Shown here: piece by piece, positions 1-9,443 of the stretch
Layout of the letters: each line of letters begins with the position of its first letter
How positions within the stretch are numbered: position 1 is the stretch's first letter
Assembly: GCA_002384935.1 (NCBI GenBank)
Contig: DGCD01000013.1
Location: 74,588-138,587, forward strand
Origin: Pusillimonas sp. UBA3987
Lineage (GTDB): Bacteria > Pseudomonadota > Gammaproteobacteria > Burkholderiales > Burkholderiaceae_B
Direction of reading: 5' to 3'
DNA length: 64,000 nt
Position numbers and translations under genes: made by a program
Notes under the pieces: model-generated
What the model saw: only the letters and a program-made list of their open reading frames with translations
What the model was told of the DNA's origin: nothing
Database searches by the model: none

Positions 1-744
1 ATTGAAGCCGATACGGTAGCGCAGGCTCGGCCCGACAATGGATTTGACCAGGGTGCGGAAGAGGCGCCCGATAAACCGGCGGGCGGCCTGGCTTTATCCG
101 AGCATGCCGGCACCACCATTTCCCGGTTGCCGGTTGGTTGTCTCTCAACTGAGCAGGCCGCCGATCTTCCTGCTTCTTCCTTTTTGCAGTCCACTGCGCG
201 TGATGCCTGGGTCCAGTCGAATCAGGATGAAGCCATTGCGGGCATCGTTGCGCATGGTTGGCTCGAGCAAATCGGGAAACGGGGAGCGCAGGCGTGGCAG
301 GCATTATCGGCAACGGATCGCGAGCAGGTTGTTCAGCGCCAGTTATTGCGGGCAGGCTTGTTCGATGATCGGGTAAGCGAAGCAGTGCGCGTTGTTTGCG
401 AAACCATTGAGTGCACTTTAAGTAGTGAGCGGGGGCGCTGGTTGCTTGGTTTGGCCGATGCTTACCGCGAGTGGGCGCTGCTTGACATGGACGGGCGCGT
501 TTCGGTGATTGACCTGGCTGTTCACAACGACACGGGCTGGCTGGTGGTTGATTATAAAACCGGTTGCCCCGTGGCCGGTGAATCCGTGCCAGGGTTCGTT
601 GCGCGGATGCGATCCCGGTATCAGGATCAAATGGCACGTTACCGGCAATCGATTGCGGCGCTCGACGGGCGGCCGGTGCAGACGGCACTTTATTTTCCGC
701 GTGCCGATATCTGGATTTCCGATGCCGAGTCAGATTCCTGTTAA
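1..744 (+). CDS. UvrD/RecB-type helicase-nuclease, C-terminal part (5' truncated)
   Basis: The reading frame is open from the first base and ends with TAA at 742-744, so about 247 C-terminal residues of a longer protein are visible. They carry a RecB-family PD-(D/E)XK nuclease signature: VIDLAV near 505-522 (metal-binding Asp), VVDYKTG near 544-564 (Asp and catalytic Lys) and a YQDQMARY helix near 619-642. In AddA/RecB-like proteins this nuclease domain follows an SF1 helicase and acts in double-strand break processing. The helicase part lies outside the window, so a stand-alone nuclease cannot be excluded. The 4.5S RNA gene and dnaX follow on the same strand. Confidence 0.8.
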   Translation: MEADTVAQARPDNGFDQGAEEAPDKPAGGLALSEHAGTTISRLPVGCLSTEQAADLPASSFLQSTARDAWVQSNQDEAIAGIVAHGWLEQIGKRGAQAWQALSATDREQVVQRQLLRAGLFDDRVSEAVRVVCETIECTLSSERGRWLLGLADAYREWALLDMDGRVSVIDLAVHNDTGWLVVDYKTGCPVAGESVPGFVARMRSRYQDQMARYRQSIAALDGRPVQTALYFPRADIWISDAESDSC

Positions 745-754
745 ACTTTCGCTT

Positions 755-849
755 GGCGGGCCCCTTCGCATGGTTCGGCGGCAAACCTGGTCAGGTCGGG
801 AACGAAGCAGCCATAGTCGTTTAGAACCAGTGCCGAAGTCAGGCTCGCC
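755..849 (+). ncRNA. ffs: 4.5S RNA, signal recognition particle RNA
   Basis: The 126-base gap before dnaX contains the conserved SRP RNA core CCTGGTCAGGTCGGGAACG (786-804), followed by AAGCAGCCA. The ends GGCGGGCC (755-762) and GGCTCGCC (842-849) pair along 8 bp with one G-U, closing one long hairpin as in bacterial 4.5S RNA. The RNA binds Ffh and guides membrane proteins to FtsY and the translocon. The ends are set by the terminal pairing and could be off by a few bases. The location just before dnaX is as I would expect in related betaproteobacteria. Confidence 0.9.
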
Positions 850-870
850 TTCTTCATTAAAGAATACTTC

Positions 871-2868
871 ATGACGTATCTGGTACTGGCGCGCAAATGG
901 CGGCCCCGCTCGTTTGACACTCTCGTTGGCCAGGATCATGTGGTCCGGGCACTCTCGCACGCGCTTGATACGCAGCGTTTGCATCACGCATGGCTTTTTA
1001 CCGGCACTCGTGGCGTGGGTAAAACGACCTTGTCGCGTATTCTGGCCAAATCGCTTAATTGCGAGAAGGGCATCACGTCTTCGCCCTGCGGGCATTGCCA
1101 GGCTTGTATCGAAATCGATGCAGGTCGTTTTGTTGACTATGTTGAGCTCGACGCCGCGTCGAACCGGGGCGTCGAGGAAATGACTCAGTTGCTTGAGCAG
1201 GCGGTGTATGCCCCTGGCGCCGGGCGTTTCAAAGTCTACATGATCGACGAAGTGCACATGTTGAGCGGACATGCGTTCAATGCCATGTTGAAAACGCTTG
1301 AAGAGCCGCCTGCGCATGTCAAGTTCATCCTGGCAACGACTGATCCCCAGAAAATTCCGGCTACGGTGTTGTCGCGCTGCCTGCAGTTCAATCTGAAGCA
1401 AATGACTGCCGAAGGCATTGTGGGGCATCTGCAGGAAATCCTTGAGCAGGAGTCAATTGCGTTCGAGGTGCCGGCGCTGCGTTTACTGGCGCAGGCGGCG
1501 TCGGGTTCGATGCGCGATGCCCTTTCTTTAACGGACCAGGCCATTGCTTACAGTGCCGGCCGTGTTACGGCTGAAGATGTGCGAGGGATGCTGGGCACAA
1601 TCGATCAGCGTTATCTGGTTCGGTTGCTTGAGGGGTTGGCGGCAGGCGACGGCGCGGCAGTTGTGCAAATTGCCGATGAGCTGGCAACCCGTGGCTTGTC
1701 CTATAGTGGCGCACTGGCCGATTTTTCCACGATGCTGTCGCGGGTGGCGATTGAGCAGCGTGTGCCGGGCATCACGCCCGAGGATGATCCGGCCTGCAGC
1801 GATATCAAGGCGCTTGCTGGAAAACTGTCACCTGATGTCGTGCAGCTTTTTTATACGGTAGCGGTTCACAGCCGTTCCGAACTGGCGTTGTCGCCCGATG
1901 AGTATGCTGGTTTTGTGATGGCATGCCTGCGTATGTTGGCCTTGCTGCCAGGCGGTGCGCCCGTCCCGCCAGGCCCCGGCGGGACAAAGGGCTCGCAACC
2001 CGACTCAGCCCCCCCCGCCCAGGTCGCGCAAACCGAACAATCGAACGCAACAACACCACGCCCACCTGTCGAGTCTACCGCCGAAGTTGCCGTTCAGGCG
2101 CAGGCGCGGCCCAAAGCGGAAACCCAGGGCGAGGCAGCCGCGCTTGACCCGTCAGATGTGCCTGCGTGGGAAGACGAGCCTGCTGAAATGGTGCCGCATG
2201 AGCCTGAGTCGGCCTCTGCGCCGGGCTCCAGTGATGAGGTCAACGAGCGCCATGGGGCAGATAAAGCTTCAGCCGTTCATGACAACGCGTTTGACGTTGT
2301 TTCCGAAGCGCGTATGCCGGTGCACGACGCTGTGGAAATCGACAACCGTTTCGACGGCGAGTCGGCTGTGATTGCGCCAGACGATGATTTTATGTTGCCG
2401 CTTTCCGATTTTGATGAGCCGGCCGCGTATCTTGAGCCTGCCAGTCAGAGCCGGCCTGTTTCGCCGGGGTTGAAGAAAATGACAGCCAAAGATTGGCCGG
2501 CGCTGGCGGCAGGCCTTGCGGCAACCGGCGTGGCTGCCGAACTGGCGCGTCAAAGCGAGTGGCTGGGGGTGGACAATAATGAAATTATTTTGCGCGTGGC
2601 GGTCAGAACACTGGCTGAAAGTCCCGGCAAGGCACGTTTGTGCACCTTGTTGTCCGAACATTTCGGGTTGGTGGTAACCCTGCGTGTTGAGTTTGGTGTT
2701 ACGGGTTCAGATACCGCTCATGCGGTTCAGCAGGCCGAGCGAGAACAGCGTCAGCGTGAAGCTGAAGCGTCGGCGCAGAGCGACCCATTAATACGTGATT
2801 TATTGCGCGAATTTGATGCCAGAATTTTATCTGGATCAATTGTTCCGCTTAATGACAAAGCAGCTTGA
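871..2868 (+). CDS. dnaX: DNA polymerase III subunits gamma/tau
   Basis: Clamp-loader ATPase of 665 residues, the length of a full tau protein. Visible are the Walker A motif GTRGVGKT (45-52), four zinc-binding cysteines (64, 73, 76, 79), the Walker B-like VYMIDEVH (122-129) and the SRC motif with the arginine finger (168-170). From about residue 370 there is a long acidic, low-complexity Ala/Pro/Glu linker, then a C-terminal domain (about 510-665) that in tau binds polymerase alpha and DnaB. A run of eight C at 2009-2016 sits at the start of the linker. A -1 slip there would end translation at 2147 and give about 425 residues, close to gamma of E. coli. ybaB and recR follow on the same strand. 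Confidence 0.97.
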   Translation: MTYLVLARKWRPRSFDTLVGQDHVVRALSHALDTQRLHHAWLFTGTRGVGKTTLSRILAKSLNCEKGITSSPCGHCQACIEIDAGRFVDYVELDAASNRGVEEMTQLLEQAVYAPGAGRFKVYMIDEVHMLSGHAFNAMLKTLEEPPAHVKFILATTDPQKIPATVLSRCLQFNLKQMTAEGIVGHLQEILEQESIAFEVPALRLLAQAASGSMRDALSLTDQAIAYSAGRVTAEDVRGMLGTIDQRYLVRLLEGLAAGDGAAVVQIADELATRGLSYSGALADFSTMLSRVAIEQRVPGITPEDDPACSDIKALAGKLSPDVVQLFYTVAVHSRSELALSPDEYAGFVMACLRMLALLPGGAPVPPGPGGTKGSQPDSAPPAQVAQTEQSNATTPRPPVESTAEVAVQAQARPKAETQGEAAALDPSDVPAWEDEPAEMVPHEPESASAPGSSDEVNERHGADKASAVHDNAFDVVSEARMPVHDAVEIDNRFDGESAVIAPDDDFMLPLSDFDEPAAYLEPASQSRPVSPGLKKMTAKDWPALAAGLAATGVAAELARQSEWLGVDNNEIILRVAVRTLAESPGKARLCTLLSEHFGLVVTLRVEFGVTGSDTAHAVQQAEREQRQREAEASAQSDPLIRDLLREFDARILSGSIVPLNDKAA

Positions 2869-2940
2869 TTCTGTCATTTCCAGGTTTGAGTTTGTCAGTA
2901 TGATTGTTTTGTCGAATATTTTTTCAGGGAATGAATAGAC

Positions 2941-3267
2941 ATGATGAAAAACCAGATGGCAGGCTTGATGCGTCAGGCCCAGCAAATGCAGGAAAACATG
3001 AAGAAGGCTCAGGAAGAGCTGGCGAATGTCGTGGTTGAAGGGGCAGCCGGTGGTGGCCTGGTTAAGGTTTCCATGAGCTGCCGGCACGACGTGAAGCGGA
3101 TCACGATTGATCCCAGCCTGCTGGAAGACGATAAAGAGATGCTCGAGGATCTTGTGGCTGCTGCGTTCAATGATGCCTTGCGCAAGGCTGAAACCGCATC
3201 GCAGGAGAAAATGTCTTCGGTGACGGCGGGTATGCCGTTGCCCCCGGGAATGAAGCTGCCATTCTAA
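2941..3267 (+). CDS. ybaB: YbaB/EbfC family nucleoid-associated protein
   Basis: Small protein of 108 residues, the usual family length. It has the typical N-terminal coiled coil rich in Met, Gln and Lys (about 1-30) and a C-terminal end with PLPPGMKLPF. Family members form dimers that bind DNA and are almost always encoded between dnaX and recR, as here. The TAA stop overlaps the recR start (TAATG at 3265-3269), indicating translational coupling. A link with recombination repair is inferred from context only. Confidence 0.95.
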   Translation: MMKNQMAGLMRQAQQMQENMKKAQEELANVVVEGAAGGGLVKVSMSCRHDVKRITIDPSLLEDDKEMLEDLVAAAFNDALRKAETASQEKMSSVTAGMPLPPGMKLPF

Positions 3268-3875
3268 TGGACGCGCAGTTGCCCGAGCCTGAGCCGCTAA
3301 AAACGCTGGTGGATGCTTTGAAACGCTTGCCTGGCGTTGGCGTTCGGTCGGCTCGTCGCATGGCCTATCATCTGCTTCAGCACGATAAGAATGGTGCGTT
3401 GACGATTGCCCAGGCGCTGACGCAGGCTGTTTCCAATTTACGCCATTGCACGCAATGCAACAATTTTACCGAAGCGGAAATCTGCTCGGTTTGTAATGGG
3501 CCACGACGCGATCCCACCTTGCTTTGCGTTGTGGAAACACCAGCAGATCAGAATATGCTTGAATCAAGCCATGGTTATCGTGGCTTGTACTACGTCTTGA
3601 TGGGGCGGCTGGCGCCACTTGAGGGTGTGGGGCCGGTTGAGCTGCAGTTCGAGCGCTTGCTTGCGCGCGCAACCGACGGAATCGTGAAGGAAGTCATACT
3701 GGCGACGAACTTCACCCCGGAAGGGGAAACGACCGCACATTATCTTACTGAACTGTTGCGTGCCCGTGGTTTGTCGGTATCGCGCCTGGCGCGCGGCGTA
3801 CCGGCCGGCAGCGAGCTTGAGTATGTTGATGCCAGCACGTTGGCCTGGGCGCTGATCGAGCGGCGCGATGCCTGA
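3267..3875 (+). CDS. recR: Recombination mediator protein RecR
   Basis: Full-length RecR of 202 residues. It shows the helix-hairpin-helix LPGVGVRSARR (21-31), a zinc finger with Cys 61, 64, 73 and 76, and a TOPRIM domain beginning around residue 84 (LLCVVETPADQNMLE). RecR works with RecO, or RecF and RecO, to load RecA on SSB-coated single strands. It overlaps ybaB by one base and is probably in one operon with dnaX and ybaB. The convergent transaldolase gene ends 64 bases downstream. Confidence 0.97.
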   Translation: MDAQLPEPEPLKTLVDALKRLPGVGVRSARRMAYHLLQHDKNGALTIAQALTQAVSNLRHCTQCNNFTEAEICSVCNGPRRDPTLLCVVETPADQNMLESSHGYRGLYYVLMGRLAPLEGVGPVELQFERLLARATDGIVKEVILATNFTPEGETTAHYLTELLRARGLSVSRLARGVPAGSELEYVDASTLAWALIERRDA

Positions 3876-3920
3876 ATGTCTTGCAAAAGGCCCGCGCAAC
3901 GCGCGTCGATTGGTACCGCA

Positions 3921-3948
3921 AGCCGGGTAAATGCGTGTTTATCCGGCT
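3921..3948. terminator. Inverted repeat between convergent recR and tal
   Basis: The arms AGCCGGGTAAA (3921-3931) and TTTATCCGGCT (3938-3948) pair over 11 bp with one G-U and a 6-base loop. The right arm overlaps the tal stop codon (3939-3941). Neither side is followed by a clear T-run, so a bidirectional transcription end is plausible but unproven. Confidence 0.4.
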
Positions 3949-4898
3949 TTGGCCTGTTCAAGCAATTGGTCCAGCGCGATGGCGTCGTTGATGAATACAC
4001 GAATACCCTCTGCCAGTTTTTCCGTTGCCATGGCGCTGTCGTTCAACAGATAACGGAAAGAGACTTCATCGCAAGGCAGTGTTTCACCCGGATTTTTCTG
4101 TGCGTGCTCGGCACTTAATTGCCGCGTAATGGGCTCTTCCGATGTTGAGAGTGTGTGCAGCAGTTCGGGGCTGATAGTTAACAGGTCGCAACCGGCCAAG
4201 GCCACAATCTGCCCGGCATTTCGAAAGCTTGCGCCCATGACCTCGGTTTCAATATTGCGGGCTTTGAAATAGTTATAAATGGCGGTGACCGACTGGACGC
4301 CTGGATCATTCACTCCGGCGCAGGCCGTTTCATTCCATTGGTCTGCTGCCGATTTCTTGTACCAATCGTAAATACGCCCCACGAACGGGGAAATCAGTTT
4401 GACCTTGGCATCTGCGCAGGCCACCGCCTGGGGCAGGCTGAACAGCAGGGTTAAGTTGCAATTGATCCCTTCGGCCTGCAGCGCGCGAGCTGCCTGGATA
4501 CCTTCCCATGTTGAGGCAATCTTGATCAGGATGCGTTCACGTTCGATTCCCAGGGCTTCATACAGGCCGATAATGGCGTGGGCGCGATCAATGGTTTTGC
4601 GGGTGTCAAACGACAGGCGTGCGTCAACCTCTGTCGAGACACGCCCGGGAATGATGCGCAGGATTTCCTGCCCGAAGGCGACCAGCAAGTGATCGGCCTG
4701 CGCTGCCAGACTGGCATCGGCGTGGTCTTTGACAACCTGATCGAGCAATGGGCGATAGCGTTCCTTGCGCACCGCCTTGAGAATCAGCGAGGGGTTGGTT
4801 GTTGCGTCGGTTGGGCGGTGTTCGCGCATTACATCGAAGTCACCTGTGTCGGCGACGACCGTCGTATACTGGCGCAAAGATTCGAGTTGATTTGGCAT
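3939..4898 (-). CDS. tal: Transaldolase
   Basis: Transaldolase of the TalB type, 319 residues. It begins MPNQLESLRQYTTVVADTGD, where known TalB proteins begin; an in-frame upstream extension to 4979 looks spurious because it lacks family similarity. The Schiff-base lysine lies in LIKIASTWEG (Lys126). The enzyme transfers a dihydroxyacetone unit in the non-oxidative pentose phosphate pathway. It is transcribed alone, divergent from carA and convergent with recR. No strong ribosome binding site is visible before the chosen ATG. Confidence 0.95.
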   Translation of the reverse strand: MPNQLESLRQYTTVVADTGDFDVMREHRPTDATTNPSLILKAVRKERYRPLLDQVVKDHADASLAAQADHLLVAFGQEILRIIPGRVSTEVDARLSFDTRKTIDRAHAIIGLYEALGIERERILIKIASTWEGIQAARALQAEGINCNLTLLFSLPQAVACADAKVKLISPFVGRIYDWYKKSAADQWNETACAGVNDPGVQSVTAIYNYFKARNIETEVMGASFRNAGQIVALAGCDLLTISPELLHTLSTSEEPITRQLSAEHAQKNPGETLPCDEVSFRYLLNDSAMATEKLAEGIRVFINDAIALDQLLEQAKAG

Positions 4899-4945
4899 AA
4901 GAAAACTTTTTGAGTCTGATAACTTTGTTTTGATTTTAGCGGGAA

Positions 4946-4974
4946 CTGAAAGCGCTTGCTTCTCACGGTATAAT
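4946..4974 (+). promoter_or_regulatory. Probable sigma-70 promoter of carAB
   Basis: CTGAAA (4946-4951), 17 bases, then a consensus TATAAT (4969-4974), about 45 bases before the carA start and directed towards it. The match is by eye. Confidence 0.6.
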
Positions 4975-5017
4975 CCCAAGGTTTACATACTGCAAAATTT
5001 CAATCGGGGTTCACACT

Positions 5018-6172
5018 GTGCTGCCATCTCTTCTTCCAGAGGGGACATCCTCTTTGTCTCCAGCAATCTTGGCATTGGCGGACGGAACTATCTTCAAGGG
5101 TGTCTCTATCGGCGCCGATGGACATACTGTCGCCGAGATTGTTTTCAATACATCCATGACCGGGTATCAGGAAATTCTGACCGACCCCAGCTACAACGGC
5201 CAAATTGTCACACTCACTTATCCCCATATTGGCAATACCGGGGTTAATCCGGAAGATGTCGAGTCTGCCCGCATTCACTCGGCCGGCCTGGTTATCCGTG
5301 ACTGTTCCTTGCGCGTTTCAAACTTTCGTTCCACGCAGTCGCTGCCGGCCTATCTGCGAGAGCAGGGTGTGGTGGCCATTTCAGGCATCGACACCCGCAA
5401 GCTAACACGTATTCTGCGTGAAAGTGGTGCGCAGGGCGCTTGCATCATGGTGGGCGACAACGCACAACGTGCCGTCGAACTGGCCCAGGGTTTCGCCGGC
5501 ATGTCGGGGCAGGATCTGGCCAAGGTCGTGACCACCACAGAGCGTTACGACTGGACGGAAAACGTTTGGGAACTGGGTCAGGGTCATACGCAAAACAACG
5601 AAGGCCAATACCATGTTGTGGCATACGATTTCGGCGTGAAGTCGAATATTCTGCGTTTGATGAAGCAGCGTGGCTGTCGTATTACTGTCGTGCCGGCACA
5701 AACACCGGTCGAAGACGCGCTGGCGTTGAGTCCCGACGGGCTTTTCCTGGCGAACGGCCCGGGCGATCCGGAGCCATGCGATTACGCCGTCGCGACCGCA
5801 CGCGCGGCCATCGAGAAAAAAATCCCTTTGTTCGGGATTTGCCTTGGCCATCAGATCATGGGCCTGGCAGTGGGTGCCAAAACCCTGAAAATGAAAACCG
5901 GACATCACGGTGCGAATCACCCGGTACAGGATCTTTCCAGCGGGCGCGTATTCATTACCAGTCAGAACCACGGGTTTGCGGTTGATGCCGATAGCCTGCC
6001 TGCCAATACGCGAGTCACGCACATCTCTTTGTTCGATGGCACATTGCAGGGTTTCGAGCTAACCGATGCGCCTGCGTTCTGCTTCCAGGGGCATCCGGAA
6101 GCCAGCCCCGGGCCACACGATATTGTGGTGCTTTTCGATAAATTCATTAGCCTTATGGCTGCACGGAAATAA
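5018..6172 (+). CDS. carA: Carbamoyl-phosphate synthase small (glutaminase) subunit
   Basis: Glutamine amidotransferase subunit of 384 residues that supplies ammonia to CarB for carbamoyl phosphate, feeding arginine and pyrimidine synthesis. The N-terminal CarA domain (TSMTGYQEILTDPSY) and the class I glutamine amidotransferase domain with the nucleophile Cys in FGICLGHQ and the catalytic His/Glu in QGHPEASPG are present. The start is taken as GTG 5018 after a GGGG stretch. A TTG at 5054 would also place translation next to the conserved ILALADGT, so the first dozen residues are uncertain. carB starts nine bases after the stop. Confidence 0.96.
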   Translation: MLPSLLPEGTSSLSPAILALADGTIFKGVSIGADGHTVAEIVFNTSMTGYQEILTDPSYNGQIVTLTYPHIGNTGVNPEDVESARIHSAGLVIRDCSLRVSNFRSTQSLPAYLREQGVVAISGIDTRKLTRILRESGAQGACIMVGDNAQRAVELAQGFAGMSGQDLAKVVTTTERYDWTENVWELGQGHTQNNEGQYHVVAYDFGVKSNILRLMKQRGCRITVVPAQTPVEDALALSPDGLFLANGPGDPEPCDYAVATARAAIEKKIPLFGICLGHQIMGLAVGAKTLKMKTGHHGANHPVQDLSSGRVFITSQNHGFAVDADSLPANTRVTHISLFDGTLQGFELTDAPAFCFQGHPEASPGPHDIVVLFDKFISLMAARK

Positions 6173-6181
6173 ACCAGCATC

Positions 6182-9100
6182 ATGCCAAAGCGTACAGATA
6201 TTAAAAGCATTCTTATTATTGGCGCGGGCCCGATTGTTATCGGGCAAGCCTGCGAGTTTGACTACTCCGGGGCCCAAGCCTGCAAATCGCTGAAAGCCGA
6301 GGGCTACCGCACTATTCTGGTCAACAGTAATCCGGCCACCATCATGACGGATCCGGAAACGGCAGACGTTACTTATGTCGAGCCCATTACCTGGCAGGCT
6401 GTCGAGAAAATCATCGAGGTTGAAAAGCCCGATGCGCTCTTGCCAACCATGGGCGGGCAAACAGCACTCAATTGTGCACTTGATCTTGCCCGTTATGGGG
6501 TATTGGAAAAGCATGGCGTTGAACTGATCGGCGCGAACGCCGAGGCCATCGACAAGGCCGAAGACAGGCTCAAGTTTAAAGACGCCATGACCAAAATCGG
6601 CCTGGAGTCTGCCAAGTCGGGGCTGGCACACTCAATGGACGAGGCATGGGATGTGCAGCGGCAAATTGCGGAAGTGTCCGGCGGAGCCGGTTTTCCGGTG
6701 GTCATTCGACCCAGTTTCACCCTGGGTGGCTCGGGCGGCGGCATTGCCTACAACACCGAAGAGTTCGAAACCATTTGTCGCCGTGGCCTGGAAGCTTCAC
6801 CCACCAACGAGTTGCTCATTGAAGAGTCGTTGCTGGGTTGGAAAGAGTACGAAATGGAAGTTGTGCGCGATCGGGCCGACAACTGCATTATCGTTTGCTC
6901 AATCGAGAACCTGGATCCCATGGGGGTTCACACGGGTGATTCCATTACGGTTGCGCCGTCACAAACCTTAACCGACAAGGAATACCAGATCATGCGTGAT
7001 GCATCGATCGCGGTATTGCGTGAAATCGGTGTCGATACCGGCGGCTCCAACGTTCAGTTTGCCTTGAATCCCGACAATGGCCGCATGATTGTCATTGAAA
7101 TGAACCCGCGGGTGTCGCGTTCGTCTGCGCTGGCCTCCAAGGCAACCGGCTTTCCCATTGCAAAGGTGGCGGCGCGTCTGGCGGTGGGTTATACGCTCGA
7201 TGAATTGCGTAATGAAATTACCGGTGGGGCAACGCCTGCCTCGTTCGAGCCCACCATTGACTACGTGGTCACGAAAGTACCTCGTTTTGCCTTTGAAAAA
7301 TTTCCTCAGGCCGACTCGCGCCTGACCACGCAAATGAAATCGGTTGGCGAGGTCATGGCAATTGGTCGCACCTTTCAGGAGTCATTCCAGAAAGCGTTGC
7401 GGGGTCTTGAGGTTGGGGTCGATGGCCTGAATCAGAAAACCACCGACCGCGAGAAAATCCAGGTTGAGCTGGGCGAACCCGGGCCTGAGCGCATATGGTA
7501 TGTGGGCGATGCATTTGCCCAAGGATTCAGCCTTGAAGAGGTCCACAACCTCACCAAGATCGATCCCTGGTTCCTGGCGCAAATCAAGGAAATCGTTGAT
7601 ATTGAGCTGGCTCTGGAACAGCGTACGCTGGCCGACCTTGATCACGATACCGTGCGCGAACTCAAGCGCCGCGGCTTTTCCGATCGCCGCCTGGCCTTTT
7701 TGCTCGACACCTCAGAAGCCGAGGTGCGCAAGGTGCGTCACCAGTTGGGCGTTCGTCCCGTGTACAAACGGGTCGATACTTGCGCGGCTGAATTCGAAAC
7801 CAAAACCGCTTACATGTACTCCACTTATGAGGAGGAGTGCGAATCGGCACCGACCGACAAGAAGAAAATTATTGTGCTGGGCGGCGGACCCAACCGGATT
7901 GGCCAGGGTATTGAGTTCGACTATTGCTGCGTTCATGCCGCGCTGGCATTGCGCGACGACGGTTACGAAACCATCATGGTCAATTGCAATCCCGAAACGG
8001 TTTCTACCGATTACGATACATCCGACCGTTTGTATTTCGAGCCGCTAACGCTTGAAGACGTACTTGAAATCGTCCACAAAGAAAAGCCGGTTGGCATGAT
8101 TGTCCAGTATGGCGGGCAAACGCCGCTGAAATTGGCGCGGGCACTCGAGGCCAATGGCGTTCCTATCATCGGTACCAGCCCTGAATCAATCGACGTGGCG
8201 GAAGACCGCGAACGTTTCCAGAAACTACTTAGCAAGCTTGGCTTGCGTCAGCCGCCCAACAGAACGGCGCGTACCGAAGGCGAAGCGATGGCGCTGGCTG
8301 CCGAAATCGGCTACCCGCTGGTCGTGCGACCCAGTTACGTGCTGGGGGGGCGCGCAATGGAGATTGTTCACGAGCCAGCCGATCTGGAACGCTACATGCG
8401 CGAAGCGGTGAAAGTCAGCAATGATTCCCCCGTCTTGCTGGATCATTTCCTGAATAATGCAACCGAGGTCGACGTAGACTGCATTGCCGATGGCGAGCGT
8501 GTATTCATCGGCGGCGTCATGGAGCATATTGAGCAGGCCGGTGTGCATTCGGGCGATTCCGCATGCAGTTTGCCGCCTTATTCTCTGTCGGAACAGGAAA
8601 TCCAGGAAATCAAGCGTCAAACAGGCTTGATGGCGCGGGCTTTGAATGTGAAGGGCCTCATGAACGTGCAGTTTGCACTGCAGGACAACGAGGTATATGT
8701 TCTTGAGGTTAATCCACGTGCTTCGCGCACGGTGCCTTATGTTTCCAAGGTAACGGGTCTGCAGCTGGCCAAAATTTCCGCCCGTGTAATGGCGGGGCGG
8801 TCGCTGGCCGAGCTGGGTGTAACCAAAGAAGTGACGCCGCAGTATTTTTCGGTTAAGGAAGCCGTCTTCCCGTTTGTTAAGTTCCCTGGTGTCGACACCA
8901 TCCTGGGGCCGGAAATGAAATCGACCGGTGAGGTAATGGGCGTGGGCGAGAGCTTCGGCGAAGCGTTTGTGAAGTCGCAAATGGCAGCCGGTGTCACATT
9001 GCCAAAGTCTGGTGTGGCGTTTATCAGCGTCAAAGCACAAGATAAACCCAAGGCCGTTGAAGTGGCGCGCGGCTTGGCCGATCTTGGCTTCAGTATCGTA

Positions 9101-9421
9101 GCCACTCGGGGAACGGCAGCGGCAATCGAGGCGGCTGGCATTCCTGTCCAGGTCGTGAATAAAGTGGCTGAAGGTCGTCCGAATATTGTCGATATGGTCA
9201 AGAATAATGAAATTGCACTGGTCATCAACACGGTGGAAGAACGCCGTAACGCCATTGCAGACTCCCGTCATATTCGTACGGTTGCGCTGGCGTCAAGGGT
9301 GACGTTTTTTACGACCATTTCAGGTGCGCGGGCGGCTGTAGAGGGTCTGCAATATTTGCGCCAGGGTGACGGCCTGAAGGTTTATTCCTTGCAATATCTG
9401 CATCAGACTTTGGTGGTTTAA
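6182..9421 (+). CDS. carB: Carbamoyl-phosphate synthase large subunit
   Basis: Full-length CarB of 1079 residues with the two homologous ATP-grasp synthase halves. The first opens with ILIIGAGPIVIGQACEFDYS, the second with IIVLGGGPNRIGQGIEFDYC near residue 560. A C-terminal MGS-like allosteric domain lies after about residue 940. It makes carbamoyl phosphate from bicarbonate, ammonia and two ATP. It lies directly after carA, and a short-chain dehydrogenase follows 22 bases downstream and may be in the same transcript. Confidence 0.98.
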   Translation: MPKRTDIKSILIIGAGPIVIGQACEFDYSGAQACKSLKAEGYRTILVNSNPATIMTDPETADVTYVEPITWQAVEKIIEVEKPDALLPTMGGQTALNCALDLARYGVLEKHGVELIGANAEAIDKAEDRLKFKDAMTKIGLESAKSGLAHSMDEAWDVQRQIAEVSGGAGFPVVIRPSFTLGGSGGGIAYNTEEFETICRRGLEASPTNELLIEESLLGWKEYEMEVVRDRADNCIIVCSIENLDPMGVHTGDSITVAPSQTLTDKEYQIMRDASIAVLREIGVDTGGSNVQFALNPDNGRMIVIEMNPRVSRSSALASKATGFPIAKVAARLAVGYTLDELRNEITGGATPASFEPTIDYVVTKVPRFAFEKFPQADSRLTTQMKSVGEVMAIGRTFQESFQKALRGLEVGVDGLNQKTTDREKIQVELGEPGPERIWYVGDAFAQGFSLEEVHNLTKIDPWFLAQIKEIVDIELALEQRTLADLDHDTVRELKRRGFSDRRLAFLLDTSEAEVRKVRHQLGVRPVYKRVDTCAAEFETKTAYMYSTYEEECESAPTDKKKIIVLGGGPNRIGQGIEFDYCCVHAALALRDDGYETIMVNCNPETVSTDYDTSDRLYFEPLTLEDVLEIVHKEKPVGMIVQYGGQTPLKLARALEANGVPIIGTSPESIDVAEDRERFQKLLSKLGLRQPPNRTARTEGEAMALAAEIGYPLVVRPSYVLGGRAMEIVHEPADLERYMREAVKVSNDSPVLLDHFLNNATEVDVDCIADGERVFIGGVMEHIEQAGVHSGDSACSLPPYSLSEQEIQEIKRQTGLMARALNVKGLMNVQFALQDNEVYVLEVNPRASRTVPYVSKVTGLQLAKISARVMAGRSLAELGVTKEVTPQYFSVKEAVFPFVKFPGVDTILGPEMKSTGEVMGVGESFGEAFVKSQMAAGVTLPKSGVAFISVKAQDKPKAVEVARGLADLGFSIVATRGTAAAIEAAGIPVQVVNKVAEGRPNIVDMVKNNEIALVINTVEERRNAIADSRHIRTVALASRVTFFTTISGARAAVEGLQYLRQGDGLKVYSLQYLHQTLVV

Positions 9422-9443
9422 TGATTAACACCGTATCTGGTCA

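Noticed and set aside
8225..9271. Long open frame of 348 codons on the minus strand
   Set aside because: Lies fully inside carB, has His/Arg-rich composition typical of the antisense of a coding gene and no recognisable family.
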